Origin: Isoetes taiwanensis
Lineage: Eukaryota; Streptophyta; Lycopodiopsida; Isoetales; Isoetaceae
Assembly: GCA_021234155.1 (NCBI GenBank)
Contig: JAJEKV010000035.1
Span: forward strand, 9,188,779-9,252,778
Reading direction: 5' to 3'
DNA length: 64,000 nt
Positions 21,271-32,730 of the stretch are shown here, piece after piece. The translations under genes and the position numbers were made by a program. Each line of letters begins with the position of its first letter. Position 1 is the first letter of the stretch. The notes beneath the pieces were generated by a model. The model made no database searches. It was not told the origin of the DNA and saw nothing but the letters and a program-made list of their open reading frames with translations.

Positions 21271-22903
21271 ACTGGCATGCCAAGGGTGTTGAAAACGTTC
21301 ATGTTGGAAAGAAGGTACAACCAGAGAAGTGCATATTACATTGAAGCTATTAAGTATGCTCGAGAAGTGCATATCACATTGGTGCTATTAAGTATGTTCT
21401 GTTGCTTTCAATGCTATTTAAACAAGAAGTCTTCCTTTTCATGTTGCAGGTGCAAAACGTATCAAGAGAGTGCAAAAGATTATGCAATTATTTTCCAGAC
21501 GACTGTACCTCCATCAACATTTTTGAGGAGAGATTTAAGGTATCTACTTAATCTGCTTATTTACAAACATGCAGTGATGTAAAAGTATATTTAGCATTGT
21601 CAATTTTTTAATTCTTCATCTATATGTTTTGGACCTCCACAATACGTAAATTTTGCACGCTTGCCCCTCTATTAGTTCATGTTATTAAAAAACGTCCTCA
21701 TTTATTGTTGTTGTTTTCATAGGTCTTGATGACATTTTGCAGCTTGGAAGACAGTCTACATGTTTGCAGCATTTGGCTCTAACAAACAGAGGATGGCTTT
21801 CAAATGTATCACAGGACAACACATTAAAGTTAAACCTCGTTGCCTTGAAGTCAGCAACCTTTAAGCAGCTTAATGCAATTCAACATGATGGAAAAAACAC
21901 AACAAATCATAAGATTTTGTACATCTTATTGTGTATTTCTATTGTACAAACATGAAAAGCAAATATTCTTATATAAGTTTATATGACTTTATCTAGCACA
22001 TTCGCTGGAAAACATAGTCACTGCCATCTCAACTGCTGCTTTGAAAGATTCAAAACTGATAACTCATTAAATCATGGCTGCAAAACTGAGTAAACATGCA
22101 AAGTTCTTATGTAGCATTGTCATTTTGCAATCTTTTGCAAACGAGCTGAAAGGTAAGATACTTTTTTCAACTTATAATACTTATAATACGATAATGATTT
22201 TTCAAGGCTCATTAACTTGTGAGTATATGGAGTTATTTCAAGAAGAGTGGTTGTAGTCTATAGGTGATAGCACACATCATACATCATCACCTATTCTTCA
22301 AGCCGGTTTCCATTATGATTGCCAACATTATCTCCAAAAGCAAAATGACTGTCTTTGCTGAAGTGTTGCTACAATTCTTGGCTAAATGTTTCACCTTCTC
22401 ATGAATAAATTTGAGCGCTGAGCTGAGCTTAAATTTGGGAATAAAAATATAAAGTACAGTGTATTCAAGATCTGAAAATAGGAAAATTATTCATATACAG
22501 TTGAACAATTCATGGACTTTGTGTGATGAACATGTTTACAATAATTTATCCACATTGGTCAAGAACCCTTCTATTTTGCGTATAATACCACTTCAAAAAT
22601 GTAAAAGCACTCGATGGACTTATTGTTTTATATTCTAGCTAAGACCACCCATAAAGAAATATAATGGTGAACATAAACATCCTATGAATTTGTGACAAAA
22701 TTTGATCCTATGAATAGTTGCAAAATCTCAAACAAAATACTACCAACACACTAAACTTCACAAACTAAGATACTAACCACAAGAAATCCATTAACTTCAC
22801 AAATTAAGATACTAGCAACAACAAATCCATTTACAACTTAAGACACACATTTCTCAACTTTTACACCATCTTTATAAGCTTTTGGACATATACCCGACAA
22901 AAA
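21271..22903. other. Helitron interior of unknown origin
   Basis: Short frames (for example 21277-21582 and 21737-21955) show no domain; some may be further captured exons. 22260-22900 is AT-rich and shows nothing. Confidence 0.4.
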
Positions 22904-22931
22904 GCCCAGCAACGCTGGGCACCTTTTCTAG

Positions 22932-23107
22932 TATAACCATATAACCATATAATCATTAACACTATAAAACAACAACATTAACCATATAACCATTATAGAA
23001 CCATATTAACCATATAAAACAATCACAACCATTATAAAACCATCTAAAAATTAAAACCATCTTAATAATATCAAACCATCTAATCATTGAAACCCTAAAA
23101 CATTCCT
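22932..23107. repeat. AT-rich short repeats (AACCATATA/AACCATCTA)
   Basis: Irregular repeats of ACCATATAACC, ATTAACC and CATCTAA between the Helitron end and the gypsy LTR. Confidence 0.6.
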
Positions 23108-24847
23108 GTGGCCACGTGTCGGTCCCTCAGCGTCTGCTAACGTGGCGTACAGTCAATCCGCCGACCAGTCACGCATGAGATGGCCCAGACAAGATGTGGA
23201 CGCGCTCCCTACAAAATATACGGCGACCAACCGTACACTTTCAGGAAATCCCCATCCCGGTCCTCCGACCGCACGGGCCCTCGTCTATCCACTTTCTGGG
23301 ATCACCTTAGTGCGGGACGGGGACACGAAGGTGTCTTGCGCGCCCTTCTCCTATGGGCTCCTATCACAACGGAAGCATAAACAACGTCAGAACTTGCAAT
23401 AACAACACATCATACTACCTCAAAGGGTAGCTCATCCACATATTCATAACTACAAAGAAGGTAAACATATGCCATAAAACATGAGAGCTCCTACCCATGG
23501 CTCGGAGCTCATAAGGAGGATGACCCGGTAGCTAGGGCCTCAAGATAGAGCGCAGCGAAGTCATAACAATGGCGGGGCTGGCTATAGACAATGGCTAGGG
23601 TTGACCACTCCATCGCCCCTCACAGTGCATACTGCGAGAATGAGCTAGATCGGGCTCTGCGGCATGACTTTAGCCAGGATCACGCTTAATCTCATGGTAT
23701 CACCCATCGAGACTACTCCAGGTTGCATCTCCTCGGTCCGTTGAGGCAGGAAGGGTTGCATCTCCCCTTCCCGGGGTCTAGAGGTTCCACGGGCGGCTAG
23801 AGAATCGTGGCGACACACGATTCTTCCCCAACTTAACCTCCCCAAACAAGAGCCAAGCCAACACTTGCAACTCTTGAGAGGCGGTGACACCATTGCCCCG
23901 GAAGGTGTGGGACCCATGCCCGACCCACCGCGAAGTGACCGGGCCATAAGCCTAGCCCGTTATGGAATCCCCAGTAGCCATGCTCAGCAGGGATCCTCCC
24001 TCCGTATTGCCTCTAGCCCCGTTGTGTGGTGCTGAGTCACATCATAGCTCCCATAGCCCGGTGGGTTCCTATGCACAGGTCGCATAATAATAGGAACTAA
24101 AGGGTCTAAACTAGGAGCATCACTACGTAATGGCTACTAGGTCTCTACCCCCCTTCCCAATACAAGAGAAGCAAACATGATCAACCAACATCACATAACA
24201 TCATATCATGATAATCATCATAAAAACATCTTAACCTAATCATACATATCTAACTTACAGTTAGGGTTCATTGATTAGGGTTCAAGATGTTCAATAAGGG
24301 TTCTAGGATGGCTCTACTCTAGATACGAAATACTAGCCCATCTGGAGTGCTCACTTCCAGATGAACTACTAGGAGCACTACTCTACATACCTGTTCCAGA
24401 AGCACTCCCTCCCAATCTTGGCGTCTCCATGGTCTTCGAGGTGTTCGAGGTAGCTCCCACTCCTGCTGAAGCGCTCATGCTCTGGGGCTGCCATGCTATG
24501 CTGTGCCACAGCAGACGGTTCTCGAAACGGAGTTTCGAGCACGAAGAAGATTCCCAGACTGTTGGAGCCAGAAAAGAGGCCTAGGGTTAGGGTTTAGGCC
24601 TTTATAGGTTAGGGTTCACATGTTATGCCACGTGGCTCCAATAGGGTAAGTCCGTGTGGCGGGTGCCCAATAGGTTAAGGCCACGTGGAAAATGGTCTTA
24701 ACCTAAGGTTGGCTAAGTCATATGAATAACTTAGTCATCCCCCCTAGTGCCATAATCTATGGTATACAAGGCTATGAAGATAGACTTGTATAGTGACGGA
24801 CCTGGAAATATACGTATTTACGGCGTATATTTCCCTGGAACGTCACA
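23108..24847 (-). repeat. LTR (3' LTR, minus orientation) of a gypsy chromovirus
   Basis: The minus strand begins TGTGACGTTCCAGGGAAATA at 24847. Immediately upstream of that start is a polypurine tract (AAGGGGGGGAGAA, 24848-24860), which places this as the 3' LTR of the minus-strand element. The low-coordinate end is set tentatively at 23108 (CA-3' on the minus strand). The LTR start motif TGTGACG is shared with the plus-strand gypsy LTR at 41910. The opposite LTR was not found. Confidence 0.65.
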
Positions 24848-25077
24848 TTCTCCCCCCCTTAGGATAATGCTGTCCTCAGCATTACGCTAAGGTGCCGAAC
24901 CTGCAACGGCCCTGCAAAACTCACAACAAGAATATAGGAACTTAACTCTATTGAAAAGATCAACTTTTCGTTAATTACTTAATATGTAATTATAAGGCTA
25001 TATTTATAAGTTATACAAAATTATATAGCTATATCGACTATTATTATCTAACATACATATGTTCTTATGTTTGTCCT

Positions 25078-25730
25078 ACTCAATCCGACCGTTGATCTGA
25101 GATCCTATGGCTCATGTGGATTTGGGACGTATCTTATGGCTCAGATGGTTGGGAGTTTGTATAAGATTATATGTAAGCGATCCTACGGTCCATGTTGATT
25201 TGATCCTAATCGTCGGTCCGAGATCCTACGGCTCACGTTGGTTTGGGACACATCCTACGGTGCACATGGCTTTGGGAATTATATGCCCAGGGGATTCACC
25301 TTTGATCAGCATATAACCCATGAGAGTTCAACGGAGGGGTGTTTTTTGGACCATTTGCGTATGTATACTTAGGGGTTAGGGGTGTTTTTAGGCACTAATT
25401 TGGAGCAATATCTATACACAGAGGGGTCAAATTGCCTTTTAAAATTGCGTATACAAGGGGGTTTTTTTGCTACCCTACGAACGCAAATGCCATACCCCCC
25501 TTATGTATAAGTGCATCCCTCGGGATTATATGTAATCAATCTAACGGTCCGGGTTGATCTTGATCCTGATCGTCGATCCAAGATCCTACGGCTCAGGTGG
25601 CCTAGCACATATCCTACGGTCCACATGGCTTTGGGAATTATATGTAATAGATCCTACGGCTCATATTGCTTTTATATGGTGAGATCTTGATCGTTGATCG
25701 AGTCTAAGATCCTAAGGCTCATGTTGAATG
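25078..25730 (+). repeat. Degenerate tandem repeats built on GATCCTACGGYYCA
   Basis: The motif GATCCTACGG(C/T)(C/T)CA(T/C)(G/A)TTG, with GGGAATTATATG and CGTCGATCC side blocks, recurs at least eight times from 25100 to 25710. An unrelated stretch (about 25320-25525) with GGTTAGGGGTG interrupts it. Confidence 0.6.
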
Positions 25731-25742
25731 CTCGTGCCTTAA

Positions 25743-25840
25743 GGAAAGGCTTTTAAAATTTTTTATGTTATTGGGCGAATTCGAACCCTGATCCTCAACC
25801 TCCCAAACCCCCCACTCTAACCACTAGACCAAGCATTAAT
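25743..25840 (-). repeat. tRNA-like (possible SINE) sequence
   Basis: The minus strand has TGGTCTAGTGG (A-box-like) and, about 35 bp on, GGTTCGAATTC (B-box-like). This is the spacing of tRNA-derived SINE promoters. No cloverleaf could be folded and no poly tail was found, so it is not a functional tRNA gene. Confidence 0.4.
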
Positions 25841-25904
25841 TCCATGAATAACTTATTCTGTTTCAATATACTTAAGGTAATGTTCTAATTAAGATAAAAT
25901 AGAA

Positions 25905-26230
25905 TATAACATTCTAGATAGTTCAAGAAAGTTCTAGAATGTTCTGGAGGCTCTAGAAAGTTCCAAAATCTTCTAGAATGTTCTAGAAAGTTCCAGAATA
26001 TTCTAGAATGTTTTGGAATGTAAGAGAATCTAGGGGGAATCTAAGAGAATCCTTCCAGAAAGTCCCAAATTGTTCTAATAAGTTCTAGAATGTAGGGGAA
26101 TCTTCGGAAATGTAAGGAAATAGGGAAATACTTCCAGAAAGTTCTAGGATGTTTTGAAAGTTTCAGAATGTTCCAGAAAGTTCTAGAATGTTCTAGAAAT
26201 TTCTAGAATGTAAAGGAATCCAGGAGAATT
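25905..26230. repeat. Array of TTCnnGAA motifs (heat-shock-element-like)
   Basis: Many near-contiguous units of GAAnGTTCTAGAATGTTC occur, including exact three-unit nGAAnnTTCnnGAAn matches (for example around 25980-26015). The units look like expansion of a roughly 10-bp palindrome (TTCTAGAA). It lies in the 3' spacer of the gypsy element. Confidence 0.7.
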
Positions 26231-27452
26231 AAAGGGAATATAAGGAAATCTCATAAATTGTAAGAGAATGTAGAAAAATATTTATAAGTCTGACGGAATC
26301 TCTTAAAATCTAGTTGAATCTAAGGGAATCTTCATAATATCTAAGGGAATCTAGGAAAATCTTGATGAAATCTAAGAGTTTTTTTTAAGATTTTGCAAAG
26401 AGCCACAATAGAATGTTCTAAAATGTTTCATAATAAAGGTGTACAATATAAATCTTGAAAAAAAAATGTTCTAGATGCTCAGGGCAAGCGCCTCAGTCTA
26501 AAAATCGAAAGTGTTTTAGAAATGTTGCACAGATCCAAAATAGATTATTTTGGAAGGTTCTAAATGCTCATGGGTAAGCACCTCAATCAAAATAGAAAAT
26601 TCTAAGAGAATCTAGGGGAATCTTCATGAATGCTAAATATAGTACATAGAATGTTGAAGAATATAGAGGAATCACAAGAGAATCTCAGTAGAATCATTGG
26701 TTATCTAGAGCACGACAGGGCCGTGCCCCATAAGAACATGCTAAAACTAGAACAATGTGCCGTAGGGCGCATTAAATTTCTTGTAAAAATATACACATAT
26801 AATATTATTACAACATATTTAGGAGTTCATAGTTAGTCTAAAATCTATGACTCCTATCTTCTCGTAACGTGCTCCCTCCTTCATGCTTCCCTTCACTGGC
26901 CTGCACAAGTAGCACATTACATTATATAAGTTAATAAGTTTGTGGTTTTAGGGGACCACCCCCCTAATTACCTCCTTGAGCCGAACTACTAGCTCAAGGT
27001 TACCCTACTACCTTGCACTCGATCATGGCCCCATAAGGATTTGAGCTTAAGGACCATTTAAGATGATCCTATCATTGCCCATGATCAAGTGCTACCTTGT
27101 ACTCGATTCCTGTGGTCGAGTACACCCCAGTGCATCATGCCCCGAGGGTTTCAAGCTAGGGAACGTCTCACGATCCCATCATCGCGCATGATCACTTATA
27201 CCTCACCATGACCCCCCTATGGTCAGGTGCGCGTTCCCCGCATCGTGGCATAGAGAGCATCCGACAGATGTCCCATCATCGCCCACCATGCCTCACTTCC
27301 TCTCTCACATGACCCTACTGGTCATGCGCACCTCTTGGTGCGTGTTGGCCTAGAGAATGCCTTAGGGGCGTATCCCATCATCGCCTACACGTTCCAAGAT
27401 TCTGGCACTTGCACTCTACTAGCTAGAATGCACATGCCACCACTAAGGCTAA

Positions 27453-27836
27453 TTAAAAACACCTAAGAACACCTGGCAAGTCGGCGTCGACAAGATCGGA
27501 GACGACCCGCCCATCAAACTCCTTCATGAAGTCCGGGTATTGCTTCTCCAAATCCTGCTTCAATACCCATGTCGCGTCTTCCATGGGCAAGTGTTTCCAC
27601 TTGACCAAATACTGGAGGAACTGAGATCTCCTAGTCTTCTTGAATGACTTATCAAGAAGTAACTCAGGCACAATTTCAACTTGCTCCACTGTCATTTCCA
27701 ACAAAGTTGGAGTATCCAAAACCTCCTCAGAGTTTGGGTTGTGCCTTTTCAATAAACTCATATGGAAGACCTTGTGGACCTGAGAGCCCACTCTCTCCAA
27801 GATCTTGAACGGACCGGCCCACCTAGGGGCAAACAA
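27453..27836 (-). pseudogene. Gypsy integrase C-terminus with chromodomain
   Basis: The minus-strand frame reads RWAGPFKILERVGSQVHKVF and HMSLLKRHNP, the GPY/F-type integrase C-terminus. It is followed by a chromodomain: VPELLLDKSFKK, QFLQYLVKWKHLPMEDATWV, then LEKQYPDFMKEF. The aromatic and acidic residues of the chromodomain are present. This places the element in the chromovirus clade, whose chromodomain steers integration to particular chromatin. The 127-codon frame is open. Confidence 0.8.
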
Positions 27837-28199
27837 TTGCCGATGCGAAGCTTCCCTTGCTTGACCTTTACTTGAGCCAAACTTTATCTCTCACAACAAA
27901 ACAACTCTCGAGGAGTTACATGTCTATCTGCTAGACTCTTCTGATGTGCCTTTGTTGTTTGAAGATATTCTCGCGCTTCTACCACAAGCTGTTGCATATC
28001 TACCGTCGTCGTTGAGAAATTTCCATCTTGGGCACTAGATTATGCCACCTAACTGGGGTCAAGTATCGATAACTGTAACTAATCATGGAGGAGACATCTT
28101 CGATGACTCTTGCTTTATATTATTGTACGTAACTCGACCAGGTGGATGTAATCGGCCCATTTGGATTCCCAAAATTATGTTGGTGCAGTCTATTTGCCC

Positions 28200-28620
28200 A
28201 TTTGACTGCAAATGATAAGCAAAACTCATCCACAAGTTGGTGCGGCTCGTGTTGAAGAAGTCTTGCTAAACGTCGCTAAAGAACTTCGGATCTCTATTGG
28301 TGTTGATCGACCTGTGCATTCCATGCAGCCTAAAAGAATTCTTATGTAGACCACATGGCTAGATCCAAAGTGGTATCTACGTTGTGGCATGGCAAGTATG
28401 TGCCCTTTTGATAAGTTATATACCACAACCATCAAGGCTTCAAATCTTCTTGTTGTCCTTGGACGGCTCGCTATGAAAACCATGCTGATGACTTCCCACT
28501 TGGCGTCTGGCACCGCCCAAGGTTCCAAAACTCCTGGAGTTCGAAGTTGTTCTGCCTTTGACTGTTGACACAACTGACATTCTTGAATCTACCTGACTAT
28601 ATGCTTCTTCATGTCCGGCC
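28200..28620 (-). pseudogene. Gypsy integrase core fragment
   Basis: Reads CQQSKAEQ...PGVLEPWAVPDAKWEVISMVFIAS and ALMVVVYNLSKGHILAM. The first catalytic Asp of the usual ISMDFI block is Val here. A frame change then leads to NRDPKFFSDVW, the second-Asp block. It is inactive by both criteria. Confidence 0.7.
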
Positions 28621-28717
28621 AGAAGTAGCTACTTTTAATCTTGAAGTAGGCCTTTATAAATTTTGCATAGCTGGAGATAGGGCTATTATGCATGTCATGG
28701 AAGATTTTTCTTACTCC

Positions 28718-29430
28718 TTATGCTTTAAGTACGCATAGTTGTTCTTTGATATTAAAGATTGCCTTCCTTTTTAAAATATTTGAAGGTTTCTCTTTCTTAA
28801 TCCGTCCTTGCACTCTTGCAAAGACTATAGCCCATATGTGCTTGAACTCTATGTTGGAGGAGATGGCTTCTTCTATCTTCTTGCTGAATTCGCTTGCTGA
28901 AGTGGAGATGGCATTGCAAATTGATGCTTTTAAAAGCTTGCCAATAAGTGGCGACATCTTAGCATCTCCACGGCTGCATGCTCTTCCATTGATTTGCTGT
29001 AGATCACGATGTCGTCGAAGAGAATTGATGAAGAAATCATCCAAGGAATCTTCGAAGACGTCGTTCCTCAATTGCATACAAGTTGGTGGGGCATTCCATA
29101 GACTCAAGGGCATTACTGAGAAGTCATAGTGCCCATACCGTGTTCTGAAGGAGTCTTATAATTATCTCCCCCTTCATCCTTATTTGATGATTGCCCGAGC
29201 TTAAGTCGATTTTGTAGAAGAATCTTGCTTCTTGGGGCTGATCCATTATGTCATTTGTTTGTTGAGCTGCCCATGGTTGATATACATCTTTAGACTTCCA
29301 TCCTGGCCGAAAGGATCCCAAGTCGATCAACTCATACAAGCTTCTTGAGCTCTGCTAGCTCAGAAGTGCTCATTCTATAAGAGCTTTGCTGGTCGGCTCT
29401 CCATCTGGAGGTATATCATGGGACTTCTTG
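28718..29430 (-). pseudogene. Gypsy reverse transcriptase and truncated RNase H
   Basis: The frames read QLPRPISKLIKK...PTSKALI, YELIDLGSFRPGWKS, IDLSSGNHQIRMK, then PLSLWNAPPTCMQLRNDVFEDSLDDFFI. The RT stops before the catalytic YxDD and jumps to SLRRH and NAISTSASEFSKKIEE, the segment between RNase H and integrase. The second half of RT and most of RNase H are therefore deleted. The post-RNase H segment is closely related to that of the plus-strand element at 39700-39900. Confidence 0.7.
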
Positions 29431-32010
29431 ATTAACTTAGAAATTGGCCGAGGCAACTGTTCCGAAGTAGCATCTTCCTTCTTACTCTTGTGGTCGGGGT
29501 CGACGACTTATAGCTTAAGTATGTACGACCTCATTCCTCATGACGCACTTAGGTAATTGCTTCCCTGACATGTGTTGCGCGATTGGAATTACTTCCTTAA
29601 CTTAAATTATAAGGTACTTTCCCTTTGCGGCTTTAATATTGCATGTCTATTATGAGGTCATAGTTGCCAATGTACATAAGTTGGTGCCGATGCTCTATTT
29701 TGCTCCGCTTAAGGTTGATGTCGAACTTGTCTCTTGTTCCGTTGGTGCTGCTAATTACTCGGCCTTGCCATAGTTACTGGCTTAGATTTAGACTTAAGAG
29801 TCTTGCTCTTAAAGATGTCCGCCATCTAGAAGGTGCAAAATTAGTTAAAGAACTGACCTTACTTTTGGGCACACATAGAAAACTATATGATTAGATAATT
29901 ATTCTTGTTTTAGATCTAATCTATACTCTAGGATCTCCCCTTTCTTAATTATTGCCCTCTTGAAATAGTCCCACCTTTGAGTTGATGCCATCTAAGAAGT
30001 TGGCCGGACTTATTAGATTGCTTCCCTTCATTTGGTCAGATTATTCCTTATGCTGAGGAAGTACTCGTCATATACATGGTCGACGATTATCCTATTATTG
30101 AATCCTTCTTAGCGAGGTGATCAAGCTCACGAAGAGGTTCCAATATGTTGGATATCTGTCATTACAAAAATCTACTCGAAATTTCGTCCCAATCCCATCA
30201 TGGATGTTATCACCCATAATTCTAAGATACTCAACTATCTGATAGGTCCTCTCGCTTGCTTAAAGCTGGTGTAGTCGTTAGTCGTTGGAGTAGCAAGGCA
30301 ATGATTCATAAGTTGTTGAAAAATCTGGTCTCCTTGGAGTTGTTGTATACTCATTCCTGTGCCCCGTTCCTTTTGTCGAACATATTCTGACTCTTGACTC
30401 TTCTCTTCATTAAAGTTATCCATCTTAGTGGACTTGGTGATGTAGATAACATAACGCTCGGTGTCACATCCCAAGAGCTTGAAGGTAATGTTCACCACCG
30501 TGTAGAATCTTTCATGTCAGCTCATCTGCCTTGGAGGGTACGAGATTTGAGGATGATTCTTCTAGCTCCTGAATTGATATTGTTGTTTTGACCTTGTCGA
30601 TTCGATTCTTCATCTTGGCGGTCACCTGCTGCTGTTATAAGGTTGAAGACAATGTCGAGTGCTTTACCACTTCTAACTGTGCAACTTCTCTTCCTGAGAG
30701 AAGTTTATGTGCATCCATCTGCAGGGATTAATCTTGACTGATCAATTAATAATGCTGGTATTTGGTCCCCCATGATGCCTCTTCTTGATGGTGTTTGACC
30801 TCCAATCTCTAAGGTAGAAGATCGAAGATCATCATGATCTTGAGATGGTGCTTGCCGAGATTGGTGTAGCTGCTCTGAAGTATCGGGGCTGATAAGGCTT
30901 ATCGCCATATTCCTATTCCTGAGCAGCCTAACCTTGCTGACTTGTAATACCTCTTTAACTAAAGCATCTTTGCTTGAAGTCTGATTCTGATAGTACTGTG
31001 GCCTCTGTATATCTGCAATAGTTGCCCTTCCTAGGAGGTATGTCCAGTCTCATCCTTTAGGGTTCTTGATATCATAAGTCGATGAAGTCTTCTACTTGTT
31101 GGTGGCGTAGCTGTGACATTAGTCGTCGATGTGGGGTCGTTCCTCGAGACAATATGGTGCTTGGAGAATATCCTTGACTAGGAGATGTTCCTCCCCTAAT
31201 GTGATCAATTTTGTAAGTGCCATGATGCCCATTGGCTATTGCATAGCCCTCTTGGCAAGTCTTGTGTCTATTCTTGATGTCGCAATTGTCTTTCCTATGG
31301 GCTCCCCTTTATTTGTGTTCGGGCTTCCCTGTACACCATCTTGGCCTTTGATTTGCTGAAGTTTCCTCCATAAGTTTGCCCTCTGCTTTCAGTTCGTTGA
31401 TGTTGTCGAGTGGTTCCACTATCGAGGCTCGAGGATCTGCAACGAAGGTTCTCCTGACCTATTTTACTGCTCTAAGCACAAGGCAACTAATACTACCACA
31501 ACAACAATTATTTACGTCTACTTACTCTACAAACCCTATTTTTATACCTTTATCCACTCTGCCTCAATTGACCCACTTAGCATTTTGGCACTTTACTAGA
31601 CGCTGAGAAAGGTACTTATTTACTATCATGGGGTGGTATAAGGAGACTTATTCACTGGGTGTACTTGGTGTGTTAGATTGAATTACCTAGATAGAATGAA
31701 TTCCTAGATAGTTATCTATGATAAAAAGGCATGGCGGAAGACTCTTGATGGTAGTGCACCTATAATGTGTGTTGGTGTGACAACAATTTCTAAGGCCTTG
31801 GCAACTAGCTGGGTTTCTAAGAAAAGGTTTGCTTATACTACCTGTATGTAGAAAAGAAGATACTTAGCAAGATAAGAGCGACAACTAAACTGGGATGAAT
31901 GCAGATGCTGTCTCTATCTAGCTTAAGCGTCTTAGTTCTAAGTCTAAGGCTTGGCCATTAATATTATCTAATATTATTAAAGCTTAAATTTAATTAAGGA
32001 TTATAATTCA
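29431..32010. other. Decayed gypsy 5' portion and flank, no clear gene
   Basis: Minus-strand pieces (for example 30235-30498, 30705-30908) are plausible gag/protease remnants by position only. No protease DSG motif or zinc knuckle could be confirmed. Beyond about 31600 nothing is recognised. Confidence 0.35.
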
Positions 32011-32014
32011 AAAA

Positions 32015-32115
32015 TAAATGATGCACGCCCTCAGTGGTTGGCTGGGGAGGGAGGGGGGTTCAACCCTATGGTGGGAGGTTCGATTCCCGCTACGGTGGGA
32101 ATTTTTTTAAGATGA
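32015..32115 (+). repeat. tRNA-like (possible SINE) sequence
   Basis: CTCAGTGGTTGG (A-box-like, about 32028) and GGTTCGATTCCC (exact B-box, about 32077) are 45 bp apart, followed by a T tract. It is related in layout to the minus-strand copy at 25743-25840. No full tRNA fold was found. Confidence 0.4.
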
Positions 32116-32234
32116 GGTTTAAATGGATTGAAAAGCTAGAATGGGGTACTACAAGACCCTAGAATGCATGGCAGGGCATTAGCATGTGCACTAAGGCCTT
32201 TTCCAATGCAATTTTGCTCGATTTTTGGTTGGAA

Positions 32235-32730
32235 CCATGAGACTCGGGTGAGATAGCGCAAATGGCATCTGCGCTCTCAACGCACACCCTTCTTGCGCGG
32301 TCTTACCCTGGTACCTTGATCTATGCCAAAAAGTCAACAATTTAAGAACTATAAAACTCTAAAATGCCTATTTAGGCTACTTCTAAGCTAACTAGCAACT
32401 TATTTCAAGCAAAATGAGCATCTAGAAGTAGAATTTCAAGGCAACTGGGTGAGTTCGCACGAAATCGGTCTGCGTTGCGAATGCAGAGCCAATTGGCGCG
32501 GTCTCACCCGGGTCAGCTGAATTTTGCCAATCTTAGATGATTTTTGCTGAAATTTGATTCTAAACCGGGTTCCTAGGCAAATTCTAAGCAATCTACTAAC
32601 TTTTAGCACAAATTTTGGATCAATTTTGCTCGAAATTGAGGTACCCGGGTGAATTCGCGCGGAATCGGTCTGCGTTGCGAATGCAGGGCCAATTGGCGCG
32701 GTCTCACCCGGTTGCCAATTTTTGAAGCAA
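32235..32730 (+). repeat. Three tandem copies of a roughly 196-bp repeat with palindromic ends
   Basis: Blocks starting near 32240, 32448 and 32644 share CGGGTGA(A/G)TTCGC, then TCTGCGTTGCGAATGCAG, then TTGGCGCGGTCTCACCCGG. The outer GGGTGA...TCACCC ends are inverted. Copies two and three are the most similar; copy one is diverged. Confidence 0.7.

Larger units (their letters stand above)
18727..22931 (+). mobile_element. Helitron (non-autonomous, 4.2 kb) carrying captured gene fragments
   Basis: The 5' end is TCTATCTATATATAGTAATA preceded by A (18726), the typical plant Helitron 5' start. The 3' end has a perfect 7-bp stem hairpin with a 3-base loop (GCCCAGC-AAC-GCTGGGC, 22904-22920), then ACCTTTT and CTAG (22928-22931), followed by T (22932). 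Together these match Helitron rules: 5' TC, 3' hairpin plus CTRR, insertion between A and T, no target duplication. No Rep/helicase gene is present, so it would depend on an autonomous partner. It carries a KLCR fragment on the minus strand and a PPR fragment on the plus strand. Confidence 0.85.
24848..31600 (-). mobile_element. Internal region of a decayed Ty3/gypsy chromovirus
   Basis: In minus orientation the order is RT (about 29430-29000), post-RNase H segment, integrase (about 28620-28200), chromodomain (27836-27453), then 2.6 kb of non-coding repeats up to the polypurine tract. That long 3' spacer is unusual and contains the motif arrays listed below. The upstream part (29430-31600) should hold protease and gag, but only weak traces are seen and no zinc knuckle is clear. 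The 5' boundary is uncertain. Confidence 0.65.

Noticed and set aside
32015-32115. Functional tRNA gene
   Set aside because: A- and B-box-like words exist but no acceptor stem or cloverleaf can be paired.
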